Of a stretch of DNA of 64,000 nt, positions 57,701-63,937 are shown in pieces (the stretch's first letter is position 1; each line of letters opens with the position of its first letter). The DNA lies in contig CP136064.1 of NCBI GenBank assembly GCA_032622095.1, positions 256,599,863 through 256,663,862 of the forward strand. Reading direction: 5' to 3'. The position numbers and the translations under genes were made by a program. Below the pieces are notes generated by a model that worked only from the letters and a program-made list of their open reading frames with translations, did no database searches and had not been told where the DNA came from. Source of the stretch: Siphonodentalium dalli. Lineage: Eukaryota; Mollusca; Scaphopoda; Gadilida; Siphonodentaliidae.

Positions 57701-60700
57701 GAGTGTCGTCTGTCCATGTTTGTCTGGGGCTATGTATGGGTGAAATTATAAAATTGTTAAAGAATACAAGAAAAAATTATTAAAATTGTAAAACATTGTT
57801 ACGCCAATGCATTCTCTTATAAATGCGAGGCGACCTATGGTCGACTCGCATATATAAGAGAATGCATTGGCACAGGGTAAAAAAATCCCGACTTCCGACT
57901 GGATTTGATATGGCGGGTCACATATGGGCATGCTATCTATATACAAATAAAATAACCCAATACCCACTCCTGAGCAAAATGGTCCCGCTAATTTGCTATG
58001 GTGTTGGTGGGTCCTACTGATTTATCGGTGATGTACTGTTAACATAAAGTATCGCTAGTTTCCCAGATTGTCACTTTGGCGGTAGTTGTGCAATCCTGTA
58101 CGATTCGTGTAGAAAGCCATTGTTGTCATAAAAATTGAAGGATAGATATATCTTAAAGCGGAGACGCAAGTTTCGCATAAATCCAGCCAAAAATGGCAAG
58201 AGATTTTCAACGAAGAATTTCTCTGGATCTATCTGGCGAACAATCTTGAATTTTACATATCATCATCTTCATTGTATATAGAATCAATCTGAGGAGGTTA
58301 ATGGTATCAAGGTGCACCATTCACCGTTGCAGCGTCATAAACTGACTAGCCTGTGTGGTTGCCCTTTTGTGGTTGTTGACAGTCTGTAGGTTTGCCCCTT
58401 TGAGGTCGTTGACAGTCTGTTGGTTTGCCACTTTATGGTTGTTGACAGTCAGTCGGTTTGCCCCTTTGTGGTTGTTGACAGTCTGTCGGTTTGCCAATTT
58501 ATGGTTGTTGACAGTCAAAAAAAGAAAACGGACCAAAGACAAATACATTGTGAAAAGTCGTTGTTTCTGTCATTCTAACATAACGTGATTCAGTATCAAT
58601 CATAACTGGATTTTGCTTTGTAGTATTTTAAATGAGGGAGTTATACACCAAATGTTCTCGGTCCACAACGGCTTGGGGAAACGGTTGGGTTTATGCTAGT
58701 TTTGACAAGTCCCGTCCCGTTATTCTTCTACATGTGTAACATAATTTACGCCCATAATAGTGAGCGGGTGTTATCTTGGTTGTATATCTTCTGATTAGGT
58801 CCAATGGACGCTTTGGGTATATGCACAAAGATTGCAGCATTCCCTGAGCATGCTGATATGAAACATGCGTATATAAGATGTCCGATCAATGTCAAAGCAA
58901 TGATAATTATAAGTAAACAAAGCCTTGTTTTCCAGTCAATTTTGATTTGTCGCGCTATCATAAAACGTATGCAACCAATAAATTGTAAAAGATCGTGTCA
59001 TCACTTTATCTTTTCTATCTCGGTAAATGATATATCATTTCGAAGACAGATTAAGCGCGAACGAACGTGCCAGATGCTGAGTATCATTCGGCTGTTCGCG
59101 TAAATGCTCCACGTATAAATGTAGTACATCTCTTCAATGAAAGGCTGTTATAGAATAGTAACGGGACGGAACTCGGTCCAAAACAGCATCATCCCAACTG
59201 ATATCGCGGGTTATTGTGGACCGAGAAGACTTTGTCTAGGGGAGGTAGTGAGTAAATAGCAGAGTTATTGAGCGTCTTGTGATTTGTGGGTTGAGTTGTT
59301 CCGTGGGTGGATGGTTGGGTGCGTGTTGGTTTTTTTTTAATGGGTATGTGAAGGGGTGAAGGGTGGGTGAGCGGGCGAGTGAGTAAGTCGGTGGTAGATC
59401 GCGAGCATGTCTGTGTTTGTTATTGATTGACTGATGGATTGATTCCCACATTTCTTACCGTAGCCACTGAACCCGTAACCCATTGAAACTCGGGGTTCCT
59501 TCTCCGTAAATAGAGGATTGATCACTTGTTGCAATTGTGTGTTTGATTTTGGTTTGTGTGTGATATGCTGGATGATTGCTTGGTTTATTGCTTTTCAGTT
59601 TTCTTACCGTAATCGCCGAACACGTAACCCAGGGTAACTCTGAGCTCTTTGTTGTCCGTTAGCGAGTTAATCACTTGTTTCACTGTTTTTGGATTCACAA
59701 ACAACCGGGTGATAAGGTGGAGTAATCGGGTTGATATCAGCTTTTTGGCCAGAGACTTCGGTAAAATCTTTAGTATTACACAACCGACTGCGTTCCTTAT
59801 TTCTTTCTGGAAGAACGCGATATAAACACATTAACCTATCGTGTGCAAAATTGACAGGGTGTGTGGATGTATCTGCAATGTGTCGCCAAGTTGGAAGCTT
59901 TGTTCAACATATACTGATTAATATTGCAGCAAAAATGTATTTATATGACGATGACTGTTCTTGAAAGTATAAAAAACAACGGCCTTGGTGTTATAACACG
60001 TAATCAGATTCTTTCCAAATCAAGAATACTTTGAGGCAAGTAGGTACATGTAAGTATTACTGAAAGTATCGGCTTTGTGTGTTTATTTTTATTTTCATTT
60101 CAATTGGCCGCTCACATCTGCTGCTCATAGATCTACGCCAGGACTGTTGGGTTTTGTTTAACTCAGGATGAATGTCCACGTATAATTTCTCGAATTTTGT
60201 TTTATTACGGGCATGCTATCCAGTAACGTATGAGGGTGAACTGATTATCGTGTCAAAATGTTTAAAATTCTTAATCTATCAGGATCAGCAAATTAGCACC
60301 TTTCAACCAACATGTTATGTGATTAATTAGCTTCACTGATTGTGAAGCTAGTTTTTAAATCAAATATATATCAAGTATTGCTCAGCTATCACTGGTTTTG
60401 AGATCAAAAGTACACCAATTAACTGTTTCATGAACTGCGCTGTGGCGCATTAAATATCCTGTTCCAGTGTATACTCTTATATATGCGAGTCTCGGACAGG
60501 GAGCCTGGCATATATAAGAGAACCAACTGTCTTACATTGTTAGGCCATGCACTGTATTCACTTATATATGCGATGCTCCCTGTGGGACTCGCATATATAA
60601 GAGATTCTCACAGGGTTTTCGCAAAATTTCAGGAAGCTCCAATCATGGAAAGGTTCAATATACCGAATAAATAGAACATAAACCCAGATGGAGTCCAAAA

Positions 60701-63700
60701 TGTAGTAACCCTTTCTATACTAAATGGATTCTCCCACTCGATTATAAAATTATACATTGGAATGGTCTATTATTAATATGGAGGGGTTTTCAGGAGACAT
60801 TAGCAGACGACATATAGTGGTATAATCAGGTCTGGCAATTCCCAAATATAGCTACAATAGCCACATGTAGCTACTGTACATATATGGATATTGATGATGG
60901 ATGAATCTGGTTGAAGGGAGATAATCCAATAATAAAATCATTTAAATACACAAGAACATGATTTGATTATACTCTTAGTAAATAAACATTGTGTGCCATT
61001 GTCATGTATAATCAACAAAATATTCCAACATTGTTGCCTTTTCCTGACAAGTGACAACTGTACCTAACTAGAAGAATATATCATATGATCATGGATCTGA
61101 GTCCCATATCACAAGGCATAACTATTTTTTAAACAGAGCACGTGCTTAGCTTTATTTCTTGGTTAATCCGCAAGATGGTGCAACCAAAATGTCATTGGCA
61201 GTGGTTTCATAATTTGTAACAACATAACACCTCTCACCCCTAGTTGCAATAGCTAGATGGTAAAATATGTTTTACGATAGTCAAATGTAGCTTTAATAGC
61301 TATAGTCCAGGAGATATTGGTCGACCTCTGCACCCCCCCAGGACTTAACTTCACCCCACTAATTTTCTTCCTTAAGGTCTCCTCTAATTTTTTTCACTTG
61401 TTAACAAGAAAAAAAAGTGGCCGCAGAGACTCCAGACAAGATGACGTCCATCATGGCGGCCATTTTTTTTAAATGCACCAGGTCTCTTTGATCGCCATTA
61501 TAGTAAAGATGATAGCACATGCGGTCTTGTTTTCCGCTCGATTCGTTATGCTAATATACAACGCTTACAAATTAGCCAAATATCCGACACCAGAATCCAA
61601 TATGGCGGCCAAGATGGCCGCCGAAATGTGGAAATATGCTATTTTTCTGACATGTTACCACCTTTCGTTTGTCTCTGTGGGAAAATGTTAGAATTTTTGC
61701 GTCATGTTATACATTTATCATATAGAGGAGTCATTGTGCAGAGGTCGACCAATATCTCCTGGACTACTATATTGTACTATTCAGTCTACTGAATAGTGCA
61801 ATGATACTAAGCACGAAAGGCCTCGAGACTTACAAATGTATTAAATGATCGTTTTATAAGTCATGTCTCCATTCTTTTTGATCATATATACAACTCTATA
61901 TATATATATATATGTGGTAGCTTGTTGAACTTTTCACCTGAACATGTTCCTAAGTGATAACTATTGTTGTATGTGTTGTGTGTGTTGTGTGTGTTGTATG
62001 TGTTGTATGTGTTGTGTGTGTTGTGTGTGTTGTGTGTGTTGTTCGGAAAGTCTTACATTCATGAGATTTATGTATTTGTTGATGGCGTCCTTATCTCTCG
62101 GAAACTGTTTGATAAGATGGTTTCGGAGTTCATCCTGTGTTCCAGATGTCATCGAATGCAGCTTTGGATTGGCTGAGTCTCCCATGGCAATCTGAAACAG
62201 AATGGCTATGCTCTGTTGAACAAACCTGATATTGCATATTTATGATCGTTCACCAGATAATCACTGATAATGTTATCAAATATCTAATTTTCCGACAATA
62301 CAAGTCTGATTCTACGAATATACGACTGATTCCTCGAAGATAATTCATAAAATTGCCATGTCCCCTGCAAGGCCAAAACGTAATGAATGTTTGTTTCTGA
62401 TAACCAGCCCAACTAAAAACAAGCGTTGCTCCCAAGACTATTTTTCCTTGATTTTTTGCCCTTTTCGTCGATACAGATTTTTATTTTTGCTGATCGTGGT
62501 CGATCAGGAAGGTTTTCGTACATTCACCTGTTATCTGTTTTGAATATTTCCAGTTTGTTCAGATGGATCAATTATTTTACTTATTTTGCCAATTTCTCAT
62601 TTAATATGGACTCATTTTGCCTTTTAGTGGGTGAACAATAAAATAAAGTTTAAATTAAAATGAAAAACCACCCGACCGCCCACATATATTTTGGACCCTT
62701 TTAAACCAGAAACACGGATCCATCTAATGTCAGCCTAAGAGATAATTGTGGATTGCATTAACCCTTTACCCAACAAACCGGCCAAAACCGGCCAAATAAA
62801 GCTTCAACAGCCTAAAATATCTTCGGTCTGTCTCAATAGAACCATACACATATGGATATCATTGGAACCGGCTCCTTGACCACATTGTGATAGTTACAGT
62901 TATGCCCTGTGCCAATGCATTCTCTTATATATGCGAGTCGACCATAGGTCGCCTCGCATATATAAGAGAATGCATTGGCCTAAAAAAAATCTTTTTTTAA
63001 CACTTTTTACCATTTTTTCTTACATTCTTTAACAATTTTATAATTTTTAATGTGTTAAGCCAATGCATTCTCTTATATATGCGAGGCGGCCTATGGTCGA
63101 CTCGCATATATAAGAGAATGCATTGGCACAGGGCCCTTCTGTTGGGTAAAGGGTTAACACAGAAAGGTGCTGCTAGATCATTTGATTTTTATTAGATTGA
63201 GCTGTTTTTGGCAACACGCACGTGGTCTGATGGTGGTCTAAAACAGGCAACCAGGTTTGAATACCTAACACAAAAATACCTATGGTGTCGTAACACTAAT
63301 CATTACTGTCCGAGCTCCTTTTGATTTATGAATGTTCTGCATATTGTGAGATCATAGGTCATAGGTCATAGGTCGCAAATATTCAGGTGTGGGAGCAAAT
63401 ACTATTTCACAGGGGGTGGAGTCAAGACTTTGGTCAACATTTTCAATAGTTGGACTTTTCATGCTTAACAAACAAAACATTAGTTGGCAATTTTACACCA
63501 CATATAGATAGGTTTAAACTGTTCTCAGTGTTTTATTTCTCCACCAGAAATTAGTAGGGACTTTGTTGTTTTAAGACCAAGAGTTGGAAATTTCCAACAG
63601 TTTGAATGATTCAGTTACCAGCTGGAAAGTTCCAATCCAATGCGTTAAAATGGAATTTCGCGAATCTTGGAATCTGGTGTACATGGTTCAGAGGATGACT

Positions 63701-63937
63701 GAGGTTGGAAATTTTAATGCGGCACCATAACGGACACCCTCTATATATATATCCACTTCACTGGGTACATAACGATTTGAATGTGGGGCAGAGTGCGGGA
63801 ATCTGGAACTCTATACATGGATCTTACCACATCGTACTCCTTTTCCATCGGTGCGAACTCGATCTGACCATCCGTCACCTGATCAACAAGTACTCTGTCC
63901 TCGTGACCTTCACCCATTGATCCGAGATAATGGATTC
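24630..63937 (-). CDS. RETSAT: RetSat-type all-trans-retinol 13,14-reductase, 5'-partial, 10 exons in window
   Basis: Spliced coding sequence, in transcript order: 63937-63828, 62191-62057, 59806-59608, 57429-57232, 49263-49147, 37344-37218, 32549-32419, 31958-31792, 30104-29945, 24760-24630 (stop TAA). All introns are GT-AG and phases agree at every junction, giving 490 complete codons. The order of conserved blocks follows vertebrate RETSAT (about 610 aa): GIHYLGSMGEG, LVDQVTDGQIEFAP, YYPVGGTSE, TVISSAGVMNT, GTPLSNSYYLGGQKGEMYG, LLLTGQDILTGGFIGALKG. Known family role: an FAD-dependent ER-membrane oxidoreductase that saturates the 13-14 double bond of all-trans-retinol, related to carotenoid isomerases and phytoene desaturases. 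The missing part, roughly 110-120 residues with the N-terminal dinucleotide-binding fold, lies beyond the right edge. Substrate is inferred from family only; invertebrate members may act on carotenoids or other retinoids. Confidence 0.92.
24890..25415. repeat. Dispersed repeat, inverted copy of 60835-61302
   Basis: Shared with the other copy in reverse: GTAGCTATATTTGGGAATTG, CTTGTGTATTTAAATG, GTTGCACCA, GTTGCAACTA and ACATTTGACTATCGTAAAAC. Lies in the last RetSat intron. No ORF. Confidence 0.8.
25579..25699. repeat. Long imperfect hairpin
   Basis: Arms TGACTGGAAGATTGATTGG and its complement, then GAGTAATTAAACAA, around a 12-nt loop. Only about 30 bp from the next hairpin. Confidence 0.8.
25731..25876. 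repeat. Long hairpin, possible tiny foldback MITE
   Basis: Arms of about 65 bp begin CTACAACGAGTCCCC and include CCAGTAAATTAGGTCTGGAC; loop about 13 nt. The arms are near-identical, suggesting recent origin or gene conversion. Confidence 0.85.
25877..29944. other. RetSat last intron, mostly unique DNA
   Basis: No gene or clear repeat, except a lone half of the 69-bp hairpin module at about 27367-27393 (ATATATAAGAGAATGCACTGG). Confidence 0.45.
29945..30104 (-). CDS. RETSAT: RetSat exon i
   Basis: 160 bp; acceptor CATATTTCAG, donor GTAATA; phase 0 in, phase 1 out. It encodes VEYLDVGTPLSNSYYLGGQK, GEMYGLDQDITRF and IPGLLLTG, matching [20 protein letters not shown] and IPNLYLTG. Only 14 bp of host intron separate its CAG acceptor region from the TTAA flank of the element at 30121-30520, so branch point and pyrimidine tract must lie largely inside the transposon. 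Confidence 0.94.
30121..30520. mobile_element. Double-hairpin TTAA element, copy A
   Basis: 400 bp with TTAA at both ends. Termini are TTAACCCTTTACCCAACA and its exact reverse complement. Inside are two 69-nt hairpins, 30274-30342 and 30422-30490, each with arms GCCAATGCATTCTCTTATAT..GCGAG around a GTCGACCATAGGTCG-like centre. The two hairpins are themselves inverted copies around an AT-rich spacer of 79 bp. No ORF. TTAA flanks and CCC ends fit piggyBac-type mobilisation (inference). Confidence 0.93.
30521..31791. other. RetSat intron h-i, no further feature seen
   Basis: AT-rich. No conserved repeat or ORF recognised. Confidence 0.4.
31792..31958 (-). CDS. RETSAT: RetSat exon h
   Basis: 167 bp; acceptor ATTTCAG, donor GTGGGT; phase 1 in, phase 0 out. 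It encodes GKSVLLIIGLCKYDWFREWE and a helix ending HAINFYPKIADK, matching the WFEEW and LKLFPQLEGK region of RETSAT. Confidence 0.92.
32419..32549 (-). CDS. RETSAT: RetSat exon g
   Basis: 131 bp; acceptor TACGATTTTAG, donor GTAAAT; phase 2 in, phase 1 out. It encodes DDIDEMNSKYDALSLSELAT and VPMLFISSPSKKDPSWKQRR, matching the IPLLFFAFPSAKDPTWEDRF block. The same frame stays open upstream through the intron into a LINE at 32950-35409, which gives a misleading 600-codon frame. Confidence 0.92.
32950..35409 (-). pseudogene. 5'-truncated, frameshifted LINE in RetSat intron f-g
   Basis: Same strand as RetSat. In order: a basic linker (RKRKWFDNRCKEL), KNGKAVGPDQICNELI, PAEWSRSVLHLLYKKGD, CAFVDFRKAFDTV, LLFADDLVLLSDSPAGLQLY, and a C-terminal ICLFCKRGSIEDEFHFLMDC motif. 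Frames change at about 34210-34690 and near 35000, and the endonuclease is missing. It is a different LINE lineage from the one at 14905 (sequence clearly diverged). The 3' end near 32950 is approximate. Confidence 0.85.
35550..36135. repeat. Minisatellite, 48-49 bp unit
   Basis: About 12 units built on GACGTAGGTTCCTGAACGTC and GAAGCGACGGTTTAGAGATA, lying directly upstream of the LINE remnant. Confidence 0.92.
36136..36639. other. RetSat intron, no feature seen
   Basis: AT-rich, nothing recognisable. Confidence 0.4.
36640..37190. repeat. GTTGGAAA dispersed repeat, copy 1
   Basis: Contains CAGTTGGAAAG, CATCGGTTGG.CGTCTTCCAACCTTAG and a GTCTGGTTCAGGGGGG end. Related copies at 49900-50190, 56880-57130 and 63430-63715 lie in the same orientation. 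It ends about 27 bp from RetSat exon f. Confidence 0.65.
37218..37344 (-). CDS. RETSAT: RetSat exon f
   Basis: 127 bp; acceptor TTTTACAG, donor GTGAGTG; phase 1 in, phase 2 out. It encodes LYSMLKKKKITPGTSYLTTF and VGLDGTDEELGLKANNIWYF, matching the RPGLGMTSVFICLRGTKEDL region of RETSAT. No ATG-started frame of useful length covers it, so it is easily missed. Confidence 0.9.
37455..37795. repeat. Inverted and direct repeat cluster with TTAACCCCTT ends
   Basis: TTAACCCCTTAAATGACGAT at 37496 faces ATCGTCATTCAAGGGGTTAA at 37734-37753. The inverted match continues past the TTAA on both sides (GACTCGCCATCTCGTTCAC), so these TTAAs are not target duplications. A third GGGTTAAT..CCGACTGTGGATGA segment lies at about 37596. 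Confidence 0.6.
38040..38450. repeat. Repeat start carrying a GGGTTACCCGGCGTTGCCC motif
   Basis: ACTAGCAGGGTTACCCGGCG at about 38072, a motif I associate with dispersed animal repeats whose ends carry CAGACAGACATTCGCAAATA. That end does occur at 39730, 40985 and 42400. Assignment to a named family is not possible here. Confidence 0.45.
38451..38765 (+). mobile_element. tRNA-derived SINE
   Basis: About 300 bp. The tRNA-like head has an A box TGGCTCAATCGG (38466-38477) and a B box GGTTCAAATCC (38526-38536) at tRNA-like spacing. A conserved-looking body with TGGCCGGTGGTTCGCCGCAC and GCGACAATAAACCCC follows. The AATCAATCAATC tail and matching upstream CAATCAATC run look like a tail plus target duplication. 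It resembles mollusc SINEs (from memory, not searched). An ORF at 38454-38729 is not a gene. Confidence 0.85.
39100..42445. repeat. Three successive arrays of about 290-bp units
   Basis: Units carry CCACTTTTGACATCTTTAAA at 39867, 40152, 40447 and 40743 (steps 285-296), then at 41882 and 42164. Each has two half-units with AAGTTTGGTGGCAATCGGCG or AATTTGGTGGAAATCGGCGC. Three blocks end alike (AACGGCGTCACTTTAG, then CACAGACAGACATTCGCAAA) near 39755, 41010 and 42435. Frames here are not genes. Confidence 0.85.
42446..44624. other. RetSat intron e-f, with one direct repeat
   Basis: About 100 bp starting GAGTAAAGCCCATTA at 43381 recurs at 43858 with CCGTCAGACAGTA and CCCTTACCACC, 477 bp apart. No ORF between them. 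Otherwise nothing recognised. Confidence 0.5.
44625..46215. repeat. Minisatellite, 56-bp unit
   Basis: About 30 units of GCCAGATAAACGTCATGTCT, GTTTAATGATATGGCTCC and TTTAGTTACCACACACTC. The right half uses a variant with ACAGCCGCC instead of CACACTCGCC, and some units lack this part (about 44 bp). Confidence 0.95.
46326..46690. mobile_element. Foldback MITE with TTAA flanks
   Basis: 365 bp, almost wholly an inverted repeat: TTAAAGGGGTTCTTTACACT and TTATGGGACCATCTTCTTTT at the left, mirrored from 46690. TTAA lies at 46326-46329 and 46687-46690. The centre is CATGAATTCATTTTC-like. No supported ORF. Confidence 0.8.
46900..48600 (+). pseudogene. Decayed GC-rich coding-like stretch, unrecognised
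   Basis: More GC-rich than its surroundings. From 47161 one frame reads an acidic, proline-rich stretch (PALAAFFRNCERHQQSRID), a TAG, then WDEEPEVERWDDEGMWDD and VPGSYVKHYGAIAL. Similar Trp/Asp-rich text recurs from about 47918 (VKWDEGFAEEHGRPVGRV) with further stops. The end carries three copies of an ACGACAGGAAGACG-containing unit of about 60 bp (48415-48560) and an AATAAATG. It could be the remains of a retroelement's structural protein or a host retrocopy. No family recognised. Confidence 0.4.
48732..49114. mobile_element. Double-hairpin TTAA element, copy B
   Basis: 383 bp, opposite orientation to copy A. TTAA at 48732-48735 and 49111-49114; hairpins at 48762-48830 and 48910-48973, the second with a 5-bp shorter centre. 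Flanking DNA is unrelated to copies A and C, which supports TTAA as the target site. It ends 32 bp from the exon e donor. Confidence 0.93.
49147..49263 (-). CDS. RETSAT: RetSat exon e
   Basis: 117 bp; acceptor TTTAACAG, donor GTAAG; phase 1 at both ends. It encodes GVAVQKSSGEIEIHADTVIS then SAGVMNTLNLLPEAVARK, matching the VVSNAGLFNTYEHLLP segment of RETSAT. The donor lies only 32 bp from the end of a double-hairpin element at 48732-49114. Confidence 0.92.
49264..49899. other. RetSat intron d-e, no clear feature
   Basis: AT-rich. A GAGTAGTTTATTTGGTAG-like word occurs twice (about 49318 and 49704). No ORF of note. Confidence 0.4.
49900..50190. repeat. GTTGGAAA dispersed repeat, copy 2
   Basis: CATCAGTTGGACTTTTTACA, CCAATAGTTGGAACGTG and ACCGGTTGGGAAGTTC, then TTTCGCGTATATGGGAG. 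Same orientation as copies at 36640, 56880 and 63430. Confidence 0.6.
50475..50718. repeat. Minisatellite, 30-bp unit
   Basis: About eight units of TTCACGTAAATGATAGGCTA plus CAGTTCTTTC, with very little variation. Because 30 is divisible by 3 it creates a false repeat protein (VAYHLREERT). Confidence 0.95.
50719..51799. other. RetSat intron d-e, no gene seen
   Basis: Short frames on both strands; none is protein-like. Confidence 0.4.
51908..52101 (-). pseudogene. Second copy of RetSat exon c
   Basis: About 194 bp with 8 base differences from exon c, six of them changing the residue (for example C to W, N to Y, A to V). The donor GTAAGA and about 100 bp of downstream intron are copied too; the intron upstream of the exon is not. 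Homology breaks within the first bases of the exon, and no phase-0 AG precedes it. It lies between exons d and e, out of order, so inclusion would duplicate a block in the protein. An AG at about 52131 would give a phase-1 cassette, but its pyrimidine tract is weak. Probably a dead exon duplicate. Confidence 0.8.
52668..56687. mobile_element. 4-kb foldback transposon with minisatellite core
   Basis: Two arms of about 1.2-1.3 kb (52668-53967 and 55483-56687) are inverted copies. Both start TAGTCTGGTCGATAAA and share GGACTAAGTTGGTTT, CAAGATGGCGTCCAAGATGG, CATATGTATACACATGTATA and GGATCATATTATGTGGCTA-like blocks in order. A TA lies at each end. The core (53968-55482) is a degenerate minisatellite of TGTATGGTCATGGGTGAGG and GTATATGTATACATGGAGTG. 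No transposase gene is visible. Confidence 0.88.
53968..55482. repeat. Minisatellite core of the foldback element
   Basis: Irregular units of about 60-70 bp rich in TGTATGGTCATGG and GTATATGTATACATGGAGTG. Frames on the minus strand (HIHLTHDH-like) are products of the repeat. Confidence 0.85.
56880..57130. repeat. GTTGGAAA dispersed repeat, copy 3
   Basis: TTTCGTTGGAAATTTTCCAA, CCAATAGTTGGAAAGC, ACCAGTTGGAACATTCC and GGTGGTCTGGTTCATGGGG. It ends about 100 bp from RetSat exon d. Confidence 0.65.
57232..57429 (-). CDS. RETSAT: RetSat exon d
   Basis: 198 bp; acceptor TTATCGACAG, donor GTAAG; phase 1 at both ends. It encodes GVAPANASFFFHCMIV, YYPVGGTSELTMQMIPIIER and AGGKVLVCAPVARIL. This is the strongest family signature in the window: the YPxGG(S/T)SE motif followed by the IPxIxRAGG strand that packs against the FAD site in related amine-oxidase-fold enzymes. 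Confidence 0.94.
57457..57924. mobile_element. Double-hairpin element with different ends, TA flanks (copy D)
   Basis: 468 bp. TA at both ends, then TGTGACCCGTCATATCAAAT and CCAGTCGGAAGTCGGGA, mirrored at the right end. Inside are the same hairpins as copies A-C (57511-57583 and 57803-57871), sharing the CCCTGTGCC border and part of the AT-rich spacer. About 110 extra bases with CCCTGCAGGGAGCCCC separate them. No ORF. Confidence 0.9.
58355..58518. repeat. Minisatellite, 36-bp unit
   Basis: 4-5 units of TTTGTGGTTGTTGACAGTCT plus GTCGGTTTGCCCC. Unit length divisible by 3 gives false repeat proteins on both strands. Confidence 0.92.
58655..59227. mobile_element. Inverted-repeat element in RetSat intron c-d
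   Basis: Ends TTCTCGGTCCACAA, mirrored as TTGTGGACCGAGAA; inner words TCCCGTCCCGTTAT and TAACGGGACGGA also pair. 573 bp. Contains the 71-codon frame listed separately. Confidence 0.7.
58746..58961 (-). CDS. Hypothetical small membrane-anchor ORF inside an inverted-repeat element
   Basis: 71 codons, MIARQIKIDWKTR then a hydrophobic stretch LCLLIIIIALTLIGHLIYAC, then a short hydrophilic tail with IFVHIPKAS. It looks like a type II signal anchor, but there is no recognised domain after it, no convincing splice donor, and it lies wholly within a repeat element. It may be a chance frame; alternatively a captured first exon of a Golgi enzyme. Confidence 0.15.
   Translation of the reverse strand: MIARQIKIDWKTRLCLLIIIIALTLIGHLIYACFISACSGNAAIFVHIPKASIGPNQKIYNQDNTRSLLWA
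59459..59532 (-). pseudogene. Third, partial copy of RetSat exon c
   Basis: About 74 bp just downstream of exon c on the minus strand. It still encodes a recognisable 3' half (VINPLFTEKEPRVSMGYGF) ending in TACG and an intact GTAAGA donor. The 5' half and acceptor are missing. It is much more diverged than the 51908 copy, so it comes from an older duplication. Confidence 0.7.
59608..59806 (-). CDS. RETSAT: RetSat exon c (triplicated exon, functional candidate)
   Basis: 199 bp; acceptor TTCTTCCAG, donor GTAAGA; phase 0 in, phase 1 out. It encodes KEIRNAVGCVILKILPKSLA through ELRVTLGYVFGDYG, matching the hydrophobic ILLKFLPL and LSYIFPTYG part of RETSAT. It joins in frame to both neighbours: GGT Gly is split with the next exon, giving Y-G-V-A-P, as Y-G-V-T-P in vertebrates. 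It is chosen over the copy at 51908-52101 because only this one has a phase-0 acceptor and lies between exons b and d. Confidence 0.88.
60464..60615. repeat. Diverged double hairpin (copy E)
   Basis: Two hairpins, about 60464-60527 and 60550-60615, keep the CTTATATATGCGA arm and CATATATAAGAGA return. Centres read CTCGGACAGGGAGCC and GCTCCCTGTGGGAC. The second ends TCTCACAGGG, like the ACAGGG border of copies A-D. No terminal TTAA repeats found. Confidence 0.65.
60835..61302. repeat. Dispersed repeat, inverted copy of 24890-25415
   Basis: Begins GGCAATTCCCAAATATAGCT and runs through CACAAGAACATGATTTGATT and CTCACCCCTAGTTGCAATAG. It abuts the element at 61303. Confidence 0.8.
61303..61766. mobile_element. 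TA-flanked inverted-repeat element
   Basis: TA then GTCCAGGAGATATTGGTCGA and CCTCTGCA, mirrored as TGCAGAGG..CTCCTGGAC then TA. The interior carries ATGGCGGCC words as in the foldback family. A 72-codon frame inside is not supported. Confidence 0.8.
61960..62042. repeat. TGTGTTG / TATGTGT microsatellite
   Basis: Nine-base TGTGTTGTG-like units beside the exon b donor. Encodes CVCCVCC- or QHTQHTQ-like false peptides. Confidence 0.95.
62057..62191 (-). CDS. RETSAT: RetSat exon b
   Basis: 135 bp, 45 whole codons, phase 0 at both ends; acceptor CTGTTTCAG, donor GTAAGA. It encodes IAMGDSANPKLHSMTSG, then a charged helix ending in DAINKYINLMN, matching the YPMYSG and IIDKYIKLV region of RETSAT. 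The intron starts 14 bp before a TGTGTTG microsatellite. The exon frame runs open into that repeat, so a naive translation adds a false QHTQHTQ tail. Confidence 0.9.
62758..63157. mobile_element. Double-hairpin TTAA element, copy C
   Basis: 400 bp, same orientation and near-identical to copy A. TTAA at 62758-62761 and 63154-63157; hairpins at 62911-62979 and 63059-63127. Lies in RetSat intron a-b. Confidence 0.94.
63430..63715. repeat. GTTGGAAA dispersed repeat, copy 4
   Basis: CAATAGTTGGACTTTTCATG, AGAGTTGGAAATTTCCAACA, AGCTGGAAAGTTCC and a CATGGTTCAGAGGATG end. About 110 bp from the exon a donor, same orientation as the other copies. Confidence 0.65.
63828..63937 (-). CDS. RETSAT: RetSat exon a (first in window)
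   Basis: 110 bp. The acceptor is ACGACAG before base 63937 and the donor is GTAAG at 63827. The exon begins with two bases of a split Gly codon (phase 1) and ends in phase 0. It encodes GIHYLGSMGEG followed by LVDQVTDGQIEFAP. This matches the conserved stretch after the FAD-binding N-terminus of the family, where vertebrates read GIHYVG and LLDQITEGQL. Upstream exons are outside the window. Confidence 0.9.

Noticed and set aside
58746-58961. Sulfotransferase fragment suggested by IFVHIPKA
   Set aside because: The nucleotide-binding pattern is not completed and no following domain exists. Listed only as a low-confidence frame.
61944-62195. Cysteine-rich peptide (CCVCC repeats)
   Set aside because: Produced by a TGTGTTG microsatellite antisense to RetSat exon b.
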